Shown: piece by piece, positions 6,596-16,038 of the stretch
How positions within the stretch are numbered: position 1 is the first letter of the stretch
Layout of the letters: each line of letters opens with the position of its first letter
Assembly (NCBI GenBank): GCA_031553415.1
Contig: JAVBLO010000073.1
Span: 1-39,176, forward strand
Length of the DNA stretch: 39,176 bases
DNA from: JAIRVZ01 sp031553415
GTDB lineage: Bacteria; Bacteroidota; Bacteroidia; Bacteroidales; Azobacteroidaceae
Reading direction: 5' to 3'
Made by a program: the position numbers and the translations under genes
The notes under the pieces: generated by a model
The model's input: only the letters and a program-made list of their open reading frames with translations
What the model was told of the DNA's origin: nothing
Database searches by the model: none

Positions 6596-9436
6596 ATGAA
6601 AAAAGAAGAAGTTGAAGCGCAAGTAGAGAATATTAGCGTACAAGGTGCACGTGTACACAATCTTAAAAACATTGACATAGATATTCCACGCAATAAATTT
6701 ACTGTCATAACCGGTTTAAGTGGCAGTGGAAAATCTTCATTGGCTTTCGACACTATTTTTGCCGAAGGCCAACGCCGTTATATCGAAACTTTTTCTGCAT
6801 ACGCCCGTTCTTTTTTGGGCAATATGGAACGTCCTGATGTAGATAAAATTACAGGTTTAAGTCCTGTGATTTCCATTGAACAGAAAACTACCAACCGCAG
6901 TCCGCGCTCCACAGTCGGAACAACGACCGAAATTTACGATTTTCTCCGTTTGTTATATGCCCGTGCAGGGGAAGCATATTCTTACAATACCGGAGAAAAA
7001 ATGGTAAAATATACTGAAGAACAAATCTTAGAACTCATTTTAAAAGAATATAAAGACAGGAAAGTTTACTTACTTGCTCCTGTCGTAAAAAGCCGTAAAG
7101 GACATTATAAAGAACTTTTCGAACAACTCCGGAAAAAAGGATTCCTGAATGTAAGGGTAGATGGAGAATTAAGGGAAATTATTCCCGGAATGAAAGTCGA
7201 TCGTTATAAAAACCATGATATAGAAGTGGTTGTAGATAAATTACAAGTTTCAGGAAAAGATGAGCGGCGGTTGAAAAACAGTGTAGCGACAGGGATGAAA
7301 CAAGGTAACGGACTCATTGTCATCCTGGATTTGGAAAATCAGAAAATACGGCATTTCAGCCGTAGGTTGATGTGCCCTTCTACAGGATTATCCTACAGCG
7401 AACCTGCCCCTCATAACTTTTCTTTCAATTCGCCTTATGGTTCCTGCCCGAAATGCAAAGGGTTAGGATATATCAACCGGGTGGACATAGATAAAATCGT
7501 ACCGGATAAAAACCAGAGTATTTTCCAGGGCGGAATCTTACCATTAGGAAAATACCGTAGTGTAATGATTTTCTGGCAGGTAGAAGCTATTTGTGAAAAA
7601 TATGGCGTGGATGTTAAAACGCCAATCAAAGATATTCCACAGGAAGCTTTAGATGAAATTATGAATGGTACGGATGAGCGGTTGCAAATCAAGACTGAAG
7701 CATTGGGCGCAAACTCTAATTATTTCCTTTCCTTTGAAGGAGTTGCCAAATATATCACCATGCAACAGGAAGCTGATTCTTCAGCAACAGCTCAGAAATG
7801 GGCAGGGCAATTCATAACCACTTTCACCTGCCCTGAATGTAATGGTAAACGTCTGAACAAAGAATCCTTGCATTATTTTATCAACGGAAAAAATATCATG
7901 GATTTGGCCGAAATGGATATTTTGGAATTCTACGATTGGATAAATGATTTGGAAAACCATCTATCTGATAAACAAAAATTAATTGCTACAGAAATCCTGA
8001 AAGAAATCTGGACACGTACCTCATTTTTATTGGATGTCGGATTAGGATATTTATCATTAAGCCGTTCTTCAACCTCACTTTCCGGTGGAGAAAGCCAACG
8101 TATCCGCTTGGCCACACAAGTTGGTTCACAATTGGTTAATGTATTGTATATTCTGGACGAACCCAGTATTGGCCTTCATCAAAGGGATAACCAACGTTTA
8201 ATAGATTCCCTGAAACAATTACGCGATACAGGAAATTCTATCATTGTGGTTGAACACGACAAAGACATGATGCTAAATGCCGATTATGTTGTTGATTTAG
8301 GTCCCCGAGCCGGACGTTTAGGCGGTAAAGTTGTTTTTGCCGGAACTCCCAAAGAAATGTTGGTATCTGAAACGCTTACGGCAGCTTACCTGAACGGTAA
8401 AGAAGAAATTGAAATACCAAAGAAAAGAAGAAAAGGAAACGGGAAAGAGATTATTATCAAAGGTGCGTCAGGAAATAACCTGAAAGGTGTTGATATCAAG
8501 TTTTCTCTTGGTAAATTTATTTGCATTACAGGTGTTTCGGGAAGTGGTAAATCCACATTGATAAACGAGACTTTGCAACCCATTTTAAGCACAAAGCTGT
8601 ACCATTCACTTCAGGAGCCACTTGCATATAAGTCTATTGAAGGCATTGAAAATATAGATAAAGTCGTAACGGTCGACCAATCGCCAATTGGCAGAACCCC
8701 ACGTTCAAACCCGGCGACTTACACAGGAGTTTTTTCAGATATACGCAATCTGTTCGTGGAAGTGCCGGAAGCAAAAATACGTGGATATAAGCCCGGAAGA
8801 TTTTCTTTCAATGTAAAAGGCGGAAGATGTGAAACCTGCGGTGGAAATGGTTATAAATCAATTGAAATGAACTTTCTTCCGGATGTGATGGTGCCTTGTG
8901 AAGATTGTCATGGAAAACGCTATAACAGAGAAACTTTGGAAGTAAAATATAAAGGAAAATCTATCGCTGATGTTCTTGATATGACTATTAATATGGCAGT
9001 TGAATTCTTCGAGAATGTTCCTCATATACTTTCCAAAATCAAGGTTTTACAGGATGTAGGATTAGGTTATATCAAATTAGGACAATCATCAACTACTCTT
9101 TCAGGTGGGGAAAGCCAGCGCGTTAAATTATCTACGGAATTAGCCAAACGAGATACCGGAAAAACCATGTACATCCTGGATGAGCCCACAACAGGATTAC
9201 ATTTCGATGATATCAAAGTACTACTTAGTGTAATCAATCGTTTGGTTGATAAGGGCAATACAATGATTGTTATTGAGCACAATTTAGATGTTATCAAATG
9301 TGCCGATTATATTATCGACATGGGTCCTGAAGGTGGAAAAGGTGGCGGACAGGTTTTGTTCACCGGGACTCCGGAAGAGATGGCGAAAAGTGATGTTGGT
9401 TATACTGCTAAGTTTCTGAAAGAGGAACTTTCATAA
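6596..9436 (+). CDS. uvrA: Excinuclease ABC subunit A
   Basis: UvrA is the damage-recognition ATPase of nucleotide excision repair and loads UvrB. At 946 residues it is full length. The first Walker A GLSGSGKSS is at about 40-48 and the second, GVSGSGKST, at about 648. Signatures LSGGESQR occur in both ABC halves, with ILDEP Walker B motifs. The C-terminal zinc module CETCGGNGY...CEDCHGKRY is intact. In the N-terminal zinc module the second Cys is Thr: C260-P-S-T263 against C284-P-K-C287, so that finger is incomplete. It has its own promoter. Confidence 0.98.
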   Translation: MKKEEVEAQVENISVQGARVHNLKNIDIDIPRNKFTVITGLSGSGKSSLAFDTIFAEGQRRYIETFSAYARSFLGNMERPDVDKITGLSPVISIEQKTTNRSPRSTVGTTTEIYDFLRLLYARAGEAYSYNTGEKMVKYTEEQILELILKEYKDRKVYLLAPVVKSRKGHYKELFEQLRKKGFLNVRVDGELREIIPGMKVDRYKNHDIEVVVDKLQVSGKDERRLKNSVATGMKQGNGLIVILDLENQKIRHFSRRLMCPSTGLSYSEPAPHNFSFNSPYGSCPKCKGLGYINRVDIDKIVPDKNQSIFQGGILPLGKYRSVMIFWQVEAICEKYGVDVKTPIKDIPQEALDEIMNGTDERLQIKTEALGANSNYFLSFEGVAKYITMQQEADSSATAQKWAGQFITTFTCPECNGKRLNKESLHYFINGKNIMDLAEMDILEFYDWINDLENHLSDKQKLIATEILKEIWTRTSFLLDVGLGYLSLSRSSTSLSGGESQRIRLATQVGSQLVNVLYILDEPSIGLHQRDNQRLIDSLKQLRDTGNSIIVVEHDKDMMLNADYVVDLGPRAGRLGGKVVFAGTPKEMLVSETLTAAYLNGKEEIEIPKKRRKGNGKEIIIKGASGNNLKGVDIKFSLGKFICITGVSGSGKSTLINETLQPILSTKLYHSLQEPLAYKSIEGIENIDKVVTVDQSPIGRTPRSNPATYTGVFSDIRNLFVEVPEAKIRGYKPGRFSFNVKGGRCETCGGNGYKSIEMNFLPDVMVPCEDCHGKRYNRETLEVKYKGKSIADVLDMTINMAVEFFENVPHILSKIKVLQDVGLGYIKLGQSSTTLSGGESQRVKLSTELAKRDTGKTMYILDEPTTGLHFDDIKVLLSVINRLVDKGNTMIVIEHNLDVIKCADYIIDMGPEGGKGGGQVLFTGTPEEMAKSDVGYTAKFLKEELS

Positions 9437-9464
9437 CAGGATTAGCAGAATTTACAAGATTTTC
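9437..9464 (+). repeat. Half copy of the ACAGGATTA intergenic repeat
   Basis: Directly after uvrA the sequence ACAGGATTAGCAGAATTT resembles one arm of the intact palindrome found after metK (26751-26829). No matching second arm is present. Confidence 0.5.
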
Positions 9465-9527
9465 TTAGCCACGAATTTCATAAATTTACACTTTTATTTT
9501 AGTGTTATTAGTGAAATTCGTGGCTAA
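9465..9527. repeat. Dispersed 63-nt palindromic element, copy 1
   Basis: TTAGCCACGAATTTCA (9465-9480) and TGAAATTCGTGGCTAA (9512-9527) are perfect 16-bp inverted arms; an inner stem ACACT/AGTGT extends the hairpin. Copy 2 at 19869-19931 has the same length and nearly the same loop, so this is one element family and not just a hairpin. Confidence 0.85.
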
Positions 9528-9543
9528 TTTAATTGCAATATAG

Positions 9544-9551
9544 TATCTTTG
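9544..9551 (+). promoter_or_regulatory. -7 box (TATCTTTG) for glnN
   Basis: TATCTTTG matches TAnnTTTG, 21 nt before the glnN ATG at 9573. Its terminal TTG is in frame with glnN and is not the start. Confidence 0.7.
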
Positions 9552-9572
9552 CGGCTTATAAAACAAAAGAAA

Positions 9573-11762
9573 ATGACAAGTCTGAGATTCAAAGCGGTTG
9601 AAGAAGCTTCCAAAAGAAAAGCAATAGAAGTCCCTGCCCCTACAGAAAAAACATCCGATTATTTCGGGAAATATGTTTTCAACAGAAATAACATGCGTAA
9701 ACACCTGTCGAAAGATACTTATAAACAGGTTTTGAATGCTATTGATAAAGGGGAACCTTTAAATCGCGAAATTGCCGACCATGTTGCCGCCGGAATGCGC
9801 ATGTGGGCTATGGAAATGGGAGTTACCCATTATACTCACTGGTTTCATCCATTGACTGACGGAACAGCCGAAAAGCATGATGCTTTCGTTGATTTTGATG
9901 GAAACGGCGGAATGATTGAAGAATTCTCAGGAAAATTATTAGCCCAACAGGAACCCGATGCTTCTAGCTTTCCCAGCGGAGGAATCCGCAACACTTTTGA
10001 AGCCCGTGGCTATACAGCATGGGATCCATCTTCTCCTGCATTTATTATCAAAGACACTTTGTGTATCCCTACTATTTTCATTTCATACACTGGAGAATCT
10101 TTAGACTATAAAACACCTTTATTGAAATCCATCAATGCAATCAATAAAGCTGCTACAGAAGTTTGTCATTATTTTGATAAAAACGTAAAAAAAGTTGTTT
10201 CTTATTTAGGTTGGGAACAGGAATATTTTCTTGTGGATGAAGCATTATATGCTGCCCGTCCTGATTTGAAATTAACTGAGCGCACGTTAATGGGACACGA
10301 CAGTGCCAAAAACCAACAGTTGGAAGACCATTATTTTGGTTCTATCCCAACCCGTGTACTGGCTTTTATGCGCGACTTGGAATATGAGTGCTATAAGTTA
10401 AGCATTCCTATTAAAACACGTCATAACGAAGTGGCGCCCAACCAGTTTGAAATCGCTCCTATATACGAAGAATGCAACCTGGCAGTCGACCACAACTTAT
10501 TGTTAATGTCGACCATGAAAACTGTTGCCCGCCGGCATTACTTCAGGGTGCTGCTACATGAAAAGCCATTCAAAGGAGTTAATGGTTCTGGAAAACACAA
10601 TAACTGGTCGTTAGGAACAGATACAGGAATCAATTTGTTGGCCCCGGGAAAAAATACCAAAGAAAATTTACAATTCATCACCTTTGTTTCTAATGTGTTG
10701 ATGGCCGTTTATAAGAATAATGCCTTATTAAAAGCAAGTATTGCCTCAGCCAATAATGCCCACCGTTTGGGAGCAAATGAAGCACCTCCGGCTATTATTT
10801 CCGTATTTATGGGAACTCATATTTCCAAATTATTGGATGAATTGGCTGCAAGTGATGAAATCAAAGACATTGAGTTCAAGGAAAAAACAGGTACCCGCTT
10901 GTCATTGAATCACATTCCCGAAATTTTAGTCGATAATACGGACCGTAACCGTACTTCGCCTTTTGCTTTCACCGGAAACCGGTTTGAATTCCGGGCTGTA
11001 GGTTCTACTGCAAACTGCGCTGCTGCAATGCTGGCTCTTAATTCTGCTGTAACATCCCAATTAAAAATCTTCAAAACAGAAGTGGATGCATTAATTAAAC
11101 AAGGAAAGAAAGCAGAAGAAGCTGTATTCGAAATTGTCTGTAAAAACATCAGGGAATCTAAGAATATCCGGTTTGATGGCAATGGTTATTGTGACGAATG
11201 GAAAATTGAAGCAGCTAAAAGAGGTTTGGATTGCGAAACGCGCGTGCCATACATGTATGATGCTTATTTATCGGAACAAACAATCAACTTATTTTCTTCT
11301 GTTGATGTCCTTTCTGAAAAAGAACTTCATGCAAGAAATGAAGTAAAATGGGAACAATATACCAAGAAAATACAGATAGAAGCCCGTGTATTGGGAGACT
11401 TGGCAATGAACCATATTATTCCTGTGGCCAATCGTTACCAAGGATTATTGCTTGATAATGTTTATAAAATCCATGCTCTTTATGATAAAGAAAAAGCATT
11501 GAAAATAGCCGGACAAGACCTTGAGATAATTGAAGACATGGCGGAACATATCAACTTCATCAAAACAAAAACGGATGAAATGGTAGAAGCCAGGAAAATT
11601 GCCAATAGAATCGAAAACGAGCGGGAAAAAGCCATTGCTTATTGCGAAAAAATAGCTCCCTACCTCGACGAAATCCGTTATCATATTGATAAACTGGAAT
11701 TAATTGTAGATAACGAAATGTGGCCGCTTCCTAAATACAGGGAATTGTTATTTATCAGATAA
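9573..11762 (+). CDS. glnN: Glutamine synthetase type III
   Basis: GlnN makes glutamine from glutamate, ammonia and ATP. Type III enzymes of about 720-730 residues are typical of Bacteroidetes; this one has 729 from ATG 9573. Recognisable blocks are THYTHWFHPLTDGTAEKHDAF near residue 85, the GSIPTRVLAFMRDLEYECY region, and the catalytic-domain signature NGSGKHNNWSLGTDTG near 340. A TTG 24 nt upstream in frame belongs to the promoter box and is rejected. tamL follows after only 7 nt, so the two are probably one transcript. Confidence 0.96.
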   Translation: MTSLRFKAVEEASKRKAIEVPAPTEKTSDYFGKYVFNRNNMRKHLSKDTYKQVLNAIDKGEPLNREIADHVAAGMRMWAMEMGVTHYTHWFHPLTDGTAEKHDAFVDFDGNGGMIEEFSGKLLAQQEPDASSFPSGGIRNTFEARGYTAWDPSSPAFIIKDTLCIPTIFISYTGESLDYKTPLLKSINAINKAATEVCHYFDKNVKKVVSYLGWEQEYFLVDEALYAARPDLKLTERTLMGHDSAKNQQLEDHYFGSIPTRVLAFMRDLEYECYKLSIPIKTRHNEVAPNQFEIAPIYEECNLAVDHNLLLMSTMKTVARRHYFRVLLHEKPFKGVNGSGKHNNWSLGTDTGINLLAPGKNTKENLQFITFVSNVLMAVYKNNALLKASIASANNAHRLGANEAPPAIISVFMGTHISKLLDELAASDEIKDIEFKEKTGTRLSLNHIPEILVDNTDRNRTSPFAFTGNRFEFRAVGSTANCAAAMLALNSAVTSQLKIFKTEVDALIKQGKKAEEAVFEIVCKNIRESKNIRFDGNGYCDEWKIEAAKRGLDCETRVPYMYDAYLSEQTINLFSSVDVLSEKELHARNEVKWEQYTKKIQIEARVLGDLAMNHIIPVANRYQGLLLDNVYKIHALYDKEKALKIAGQDLEIIEDMAEHINFIKTKTDEMVEARKIANRIENEREKAIAYCEKIAPYLDEIRYHIDKLELIVDNEMWPLPKYRELLFIR

Positions 11763-11769
11763 TTTGTAG

Positions 11770-14130
11770 ATGATCAGGGAAAGGAAAGGTAGAAAATCTA
11801 TTCATATATCGGTATATATATTGTTTGTTATTATAGTTTTTGCATCCTGTAATACAACTAAATATGTGCCTGATGGTGAATATCTGCTGGATAAAGTGCA
11901 TATCAAGACTGATATAAAAGAATATGGATCAGCTGAATTGACATCTTATGTAAGGCAGGTACCTAACTCTAAAATGTTCTGGCTCAATAAGACTCAACTT
12001 CAAATTTACAGTTTATCAGGACAAGATACTTCCCGGTGGATAAACCGGCAATTTAAAAAAATGGGTGAACCGCCTGTTATTTTTGATTCTACATTGGTTT
12101 ATAAGACAGACATTGAATTGAAAAAATTCTTTGTTAATAAAGGATATATCAATGTTGATGTCGAATCAGATACCTTCTCCAGAAAAAAGAAAAAAATAGA
12201 AGTAACCTATAATATCAAAACCAATGAACCTTATCGCATCCGTGATTATGAAACCGATATTGCAGATACAGCCATATACAGGGAACTTTATGGAGACAAT
12301 GGCCATCCTAAACGTGTTACGGGAGAACAATCTTCATTGAAAACTCCTCTTGTTAGTTCAGGAATGCTTTTCGACCGGAATATATTGGATAGTGAAAGAG
12401 ACCGGATTACCCGCATATTAAGAAATCGCGGGTATTATGCATTCTCGAAAGATTACATTACATACGATGCCGACAGCTCCCTGAATGCAAATGCAGTGGA
12501 TTTAACAATGCGCTTGCACCTTTATCCTGAATTTCTTCCAAGTGGTGATTTTGCAGAAATTCCTCATCAAAAATATTATATTGATAGAGTCTACATTTAT
12601 ACAGATTACGATCCTCTCCGTGCTGCCAATGAAGGTGAAAACTATCTGGTTAGAGATAGCGTAGTAAGAGGAAATTATACTATTTATTTTCCCGGTGAAT
12701 CACCATCCATCCGTCCTGGTGTATTGATGGCGCATAACTATTTAAGTCCGGAAAGACTTTATTCTCAAGTTAGGGAAGAAACCACTTATTCTGCTTATTC
12801 TGGTCTTCCGGCATTAAGTAATATTCAACTTCGTATTGAAGAAACATTCCGGAATGATACTTCATTTCTTAACTGTCATATCCTGACAATGCCAACAAGA
12901 AAACAATCAGTTTCATTTTCAGTTGAGGGCACCAATTCTGCTGGAGATTTCGGAGTAGCTTCTTCCATTGGATATAGTCACCGTAACCTTTTCAAGGGTT
13001 CTGAGTTATTCAACATCAAACTTCGCGGAGCTTATGAGTCCATATCTGATGACTTTTCACAAAATTACCTTGATTTTGGTGTAGAAACTTCACTTCGTTT
13101 TCCAAAGGTTTTATTTCCTTTCATACCGAATTCTTTTAAAAGAAGGATGAGGGCTTCCACAGAACTTTCTTTAGGATACAACTATCAAACCCGTCCTGAA
13201 TACGACAGAAGATTATTATCAGGTGGATTAAAATATTTGTGGCAAAGCAGAAGCATCGGAGAAGCCAGGCATCAGGTTAACTTGATTGATGTAAACTACA
13301 TATCCGTACCACGCATTTCCCAATCCTTTGTTGATAAATTGCCCCCTGATGCTGTTTTCTTCGGATATACAAATCAATTTATTGTAGGAATGGGATATGT
13401 TTACTCACATTCTACTTTCAATCCATTTCAAAAACAAAGAAATGCTTATTCATTAAGAGCATCTGCTGAATCTGCAGGAAATGCTTTATTGGGAATCAGC
13501 AAATTATTCAATGCGCAGAAAAATAAAGATGGTTTGTATGAACTTTTTGGGGTACCTTATGCACAATACGTAAAAGGAGATATTGATTTCTCCAAAACAA
13601 TATTCCTGGATCGACATAATTCTATCGCATGGCGCATAGGTACAGGAGTTGCTTATCCATATGGCAATGACACCCAGATTCCATTTGAAAAACGTTACTA
13701 TTCAGGAGGTGCCAACAGTGTAAGAGGGTGGGCTGTGAGAACTTTAGGACCGGGAAAATATGCGCCTGATGCCAATTCTACTTTTTATGATCAGGCAGGT
13801 GACATCAAATTAGACCTGAATATCGAGTATAGAACCAAATTCTTCTGGAAATTAGAATTAGCGACGTATATTGATGCGGGAAATATCTGGACAATAAGGG
13901 ATTACGATTGGCAGCCGGGTGGAAAGTTCCGGTTTAATACATTTTATAAAGAAATCGCCATGAGCTACGGACTTGGGTTCCGTCTCGACTTCGACTACTT
14001 TTTGATCCGTTTTGATACAGGATTCAAAGCTTATAATCCGGAAAAAGAAGGGAAAGACCGTTGGGTAGTATTGCACCCAAACTTCGGCGAAAACTTTGCC
14101 TGGCACTTTGCAGTAGGGTATCCTTTCTGA
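11770..14130 (+). CDS. tamL: TamL-type Omp85 outer-membrane assembly lipoprotein
   Basis: A 786-residue member of the BamA/TamA (Omp85) superfamily, most like the Bacteroidetes lipoprotein TamL. A basic N-terminus and hydrophobic segment end in FASC, a lipobox, near residue 27, followed by the family start NTTKYVPDGEYLL. POTRA-like repeats occupy roughly 40-330. The C-terminal 16-strand barrel contains the Omp85 signature YYSGGANSVRGWAVRTLGPG near 650. It would sit in the outer membrane and take part in inserting proteins with an inner-membrane TamB partner, which is not in the window. It follows glnN by 7 nt. Confidence 0.88.
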   Translation: MIRERKGRKSIHISVYILFVIIVFASCNTTKYVPDGEYLLDKVHIKTDIKEYGSAELTSYVRQVPNSKMFWLNKTQLQIYSLSGQDTSRWINRQFKKMGEPPVIFDSTLVYKTDIELKKFFVNKGYINVDVESDTFSRKKKKIEVTYNIKTNEPYRIRDYETDIADTAIYRELYGDNGHPKRVTGEQSSLKTPLVSSGMLFDRNILDSERDRITRILRNRGYYAFSKDYITYDADSSLNANAVDLTMRLHLYPEFLPSGDFAEIPHQKYYIDRVYIYTDYDPLRAANEGENYLVRDSVVRGNYTIYFPGESPSIRPGVLMAHNYLSPERLYSQVREETTYSAYSGLPALSNIQLRIEETFRNDTSFLNCHILTMPTRKQSVSFSVEGTNSAGDFGVASSIGYSHRNLFKGSELFNIKLRGAYESISDDFSQNYLDFGVETSLRFPKVLFPFIPNSFKRRMRASTELSLGYNYQTRPEYDRRLLSGGLKYLWQSRSIGEARHQVNLIDVNYISVPRISQSFVDKLPPDAVFFGYTNQFIVGMGYVYSHSTFNPFQKQRNAYSLRASAESAGNALLGISKLFNAQKNKDGLYELFGVPYAQYVKGDIDFSKTIFLDRHNSIAWRIGTGVAYPYGNDTQIPFEKRYYSGGANSVRGWAVRTLGPGKYAPDANSTFYDQAGDIKLDLNIEYRTKFFWKLELATYIDAGNIWTIRDYDWQPGGKFRFNTFYKEIAMSYGLGFRLDFDYFLIRFDTGFKAYNPEKEGKDRWVVLHPNFGENFAWHFAVGYPF

Positions 14131-14135
14131 TTTTT

Positions 14136-14198
14136 TTTATCCGGATAAACACTAAATACCTGATATTAATCACAAAATTATAGTATTTAACTATAATT
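14136..14198. terminator. Two small palindromes after tamL
   Basis: TTTATCCGGATAAA (14136-14149) is a perfect palindrome, and AATTATAG/CTATAATT (14176-14183 with 14191-14198) forms an 8-bp hairpin. Neither has a strong T-run downstream, so a terminator role for the glnN-tamL transcript is tentative. Confidence 0.35.
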
Positions 14199-14235
14199 GA
14201 TGTAAAATTTCCTTTTTTGGTTTAATAAATTATAA

Positions 14236-14243
14236 TATCTTTG
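14236..14243 (+). promoter_or_regulatory. -7 box (TATCTTTG) for the lipoprotein/DUF5723 operon
   Basis: TATCTTTG matches TAnnTTTG; a TTTG at 14216-14219 may serve as the upstream box though the 16-nt spacing is short. The ATG is 53 nt downstream. Confidence 0.6.
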
Positions 14244-14296
14244 TCAAAACCGAAAAATTAAGCAATTATAATATTATTAATTTCAAACTTTTCAAA

Positions 14297-16012
14297 ATGA
14301 AAAAACTTAAACAAATGCAGCTAATGCTGTATACTACTGCTATCACTGCCCTGTTTTTCTTACCGGCATGTGTAGACAAAGATTATGATTTGGATGACGA
14401 CAATTTGGATAAAAACGGAGTGTGGAGTCCATTTGGAATTAATGTCCCTTTGGGCAGGGTAGACTCAATTGTAGTATATAATGAACTTAAGAATCAGTTT
14501 ACTGGGACCAATAATGAATTTTTTTATGATCCCGATGGAACAATGTATGTTCAATATAGTGGCGACTTTAATATTGAGATACCTAAAATTGATGCGCCAG
14601 AAATTGCTCCTATTCTTGTTGATGCAAATGTCACTTTACCCATGGGTGGTAGCATACCCCTTCCAGCTAATCAAAATGTGGATATAACCGATGGCAACAC
14701 AGCTTACCAAATGGGTGCACCGAATTATTCGGGCGAAGGTTGGTTTATTACAATCGACTCTATCGGGTTTGCAACATGTGATATTGTTATAACAGTAAGT
14801 TTTTCAGGAATTCTTTTTGAAAATTCGGGCTCCGGCGTATTAAACCTGTCATTAACACTTCCACCTGACATTATACTTCCTGCCGGGACAGCCAATCCTA
14901 TTCAAAAAACAGTTAATATCAAAGATTTTACTGGTAATAAATATACTTTGCCTGCAATCAAGGTTGTAGGATATAATTATAATAAGGATACTAAATTCCA
15001 ATATAATGTCACCATGTCCACAGGTAAAGACGGTATGACCGTTAGAACTAGCAGTGGAGATTTCGCTTTTAATATGACATTAGAAACTAAAAATATTGTA
15101 CCTGCTGTTTTTAAAGCAAAAGCGGATGTAAACCAGATGATTTCGGGAGGAATCAATGATTTCAATACTTTCTTTGATTCTTTTGATGATGACATATTCA
15201 ATTTTTATAATCCGGCTATGGGTGTTGAACTAAATACAAACATAGGGGTTAATTTCAATTTGGATGTTACCAACCTGACAGCAACAAACAAGACTGGAGG
15301 AAAAGAAGTTGTAACAGGACCTTCTCTGCCAATAAAAAAACCGTCTCCTATAAACGTAACTAATTTCGAGGATACTAAGTATTGGTTATCGTCACATAAC
15401 GAAAATGTCCCTGCCAATACATCATGGAAGTCGATGGATATTAGCAAGTTAATCAATTACAGACCATACAGTATTGACTATAATCTATTGTTGAAATCGA
15501 CAGACAATAATTCCATCCTTTTCTTCAGAGGAATGGAAGCAACAGGAAAGTATACAATGAAACTCCCGTTTAGTTTCACTAATTTGTATTTAACAATTTC
15601 CGATACCATCAGAGATGTTTTCAGTGAGGATATGTATGAAAACTTTTTCGAAAAATCAAGTGCTAATGATTCTCTCGTTATCATTGCTGATGCCATTGAT
15701 ATTAGTTTCAAGCAAGCTGCCGAAAATTCTGTTGAATTAAGTCTTGAACCTAAAATATTGGATGAAAACGGGAATATTTTAAACAATGTGGGTATAACAG
15801 TTTCTCCGACTACAGTAAAAAATGGAAGTGACAAGAATTTGAGAATCAAAATTACAGGATTGAAAAATCTGAAAGATGCCAAACATTTGTCTTTGAGTTT
15901 TATGGCTAAAGGTGGAACAACAGCAACGCCATTGAAGTTAACAAAGGATGATTATATCCAGATTAAAAAATTGAAATTCAAAATGTCTGGTGGATATCAC
16001 TTTGAATTCTAA
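14297..16012 (+). CDS. Uncharacterised secreted lipoprotein
   Basis: A 571-residue protein I cannot assign to an enzyme family. The N-terminal signal ends in LPAC (lipobox, Cys near residue 25), then an acidic stretch (DKDYDLDDDNLDKNG) that fits the surface-export type of Bacteroidetes lipoproteins. The remainder is rich in beta-type segments, Thr, Asn and Gly, with no catalytic motif, suggesting repeated Ig-like or adhesin-like beta domains. The next gene starts 26 nt later and codes for an outer-membrane barrel, so the two may work together at the cell surface. Confidence 0.75.
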   Translation: MKKLKQMQLMLYTTAITALFFLPACVDKDYDLDDDNLDKNGVWSPFGINVPLGRVDSIVVYNELKNQFTGTNNEFFYDPDGTMYVQYSGDFNIEIPKIDAPEIAPILVDANVTLPMGGSIPLPANQNVDITDGNTAYQMGAPNYSGEGWFITIDSIGFATCDIVITVSFSGILFENSGSGVLNLSLTLPPDIILPAGTANPIQKTVNIKDFTGNKYTLPAIKVVGYNYNKDTKFQYNVTMSTGKDGMTVRTSSGDFAFNMTLETKNIVPAVFKAKADVNQMISGGINDFNTFFDSFDDDIFNFYNPAMGVELNTNIGVNFNLDVTNLTATNKTGGKEVVTGPSLPIKKPSPINVTNFEDTKYWLSSHNENVPANTSWKSMDISKLINYRPYSIDYNLLLKSTDNNSILFFRGMEATGKYTMKLPFSFTNLYLTISDTIRDVFSEDMYENFFEKSSANDSLVIIADAIDISFKQAAENSVELSLEPKILDENGNILNNVGITVSPTTVKNGSDKNLRIKITGLKNLKDAKHLSLSFMAKGGTTATPLKLTKDDYIQIKKLKFKMSGGYHFEF

Positions 16013-16038
16013 TACTAAACTTTAATAAAAAGATTACA

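Noticed and set aside
9549..9572. TTG start for glnN giving eight extra residues
   Set aside because: The TTG is inside the TAnnTTTG promoter box, so it precedes the transcript. ATG 9573 matches the usual GlnN start.
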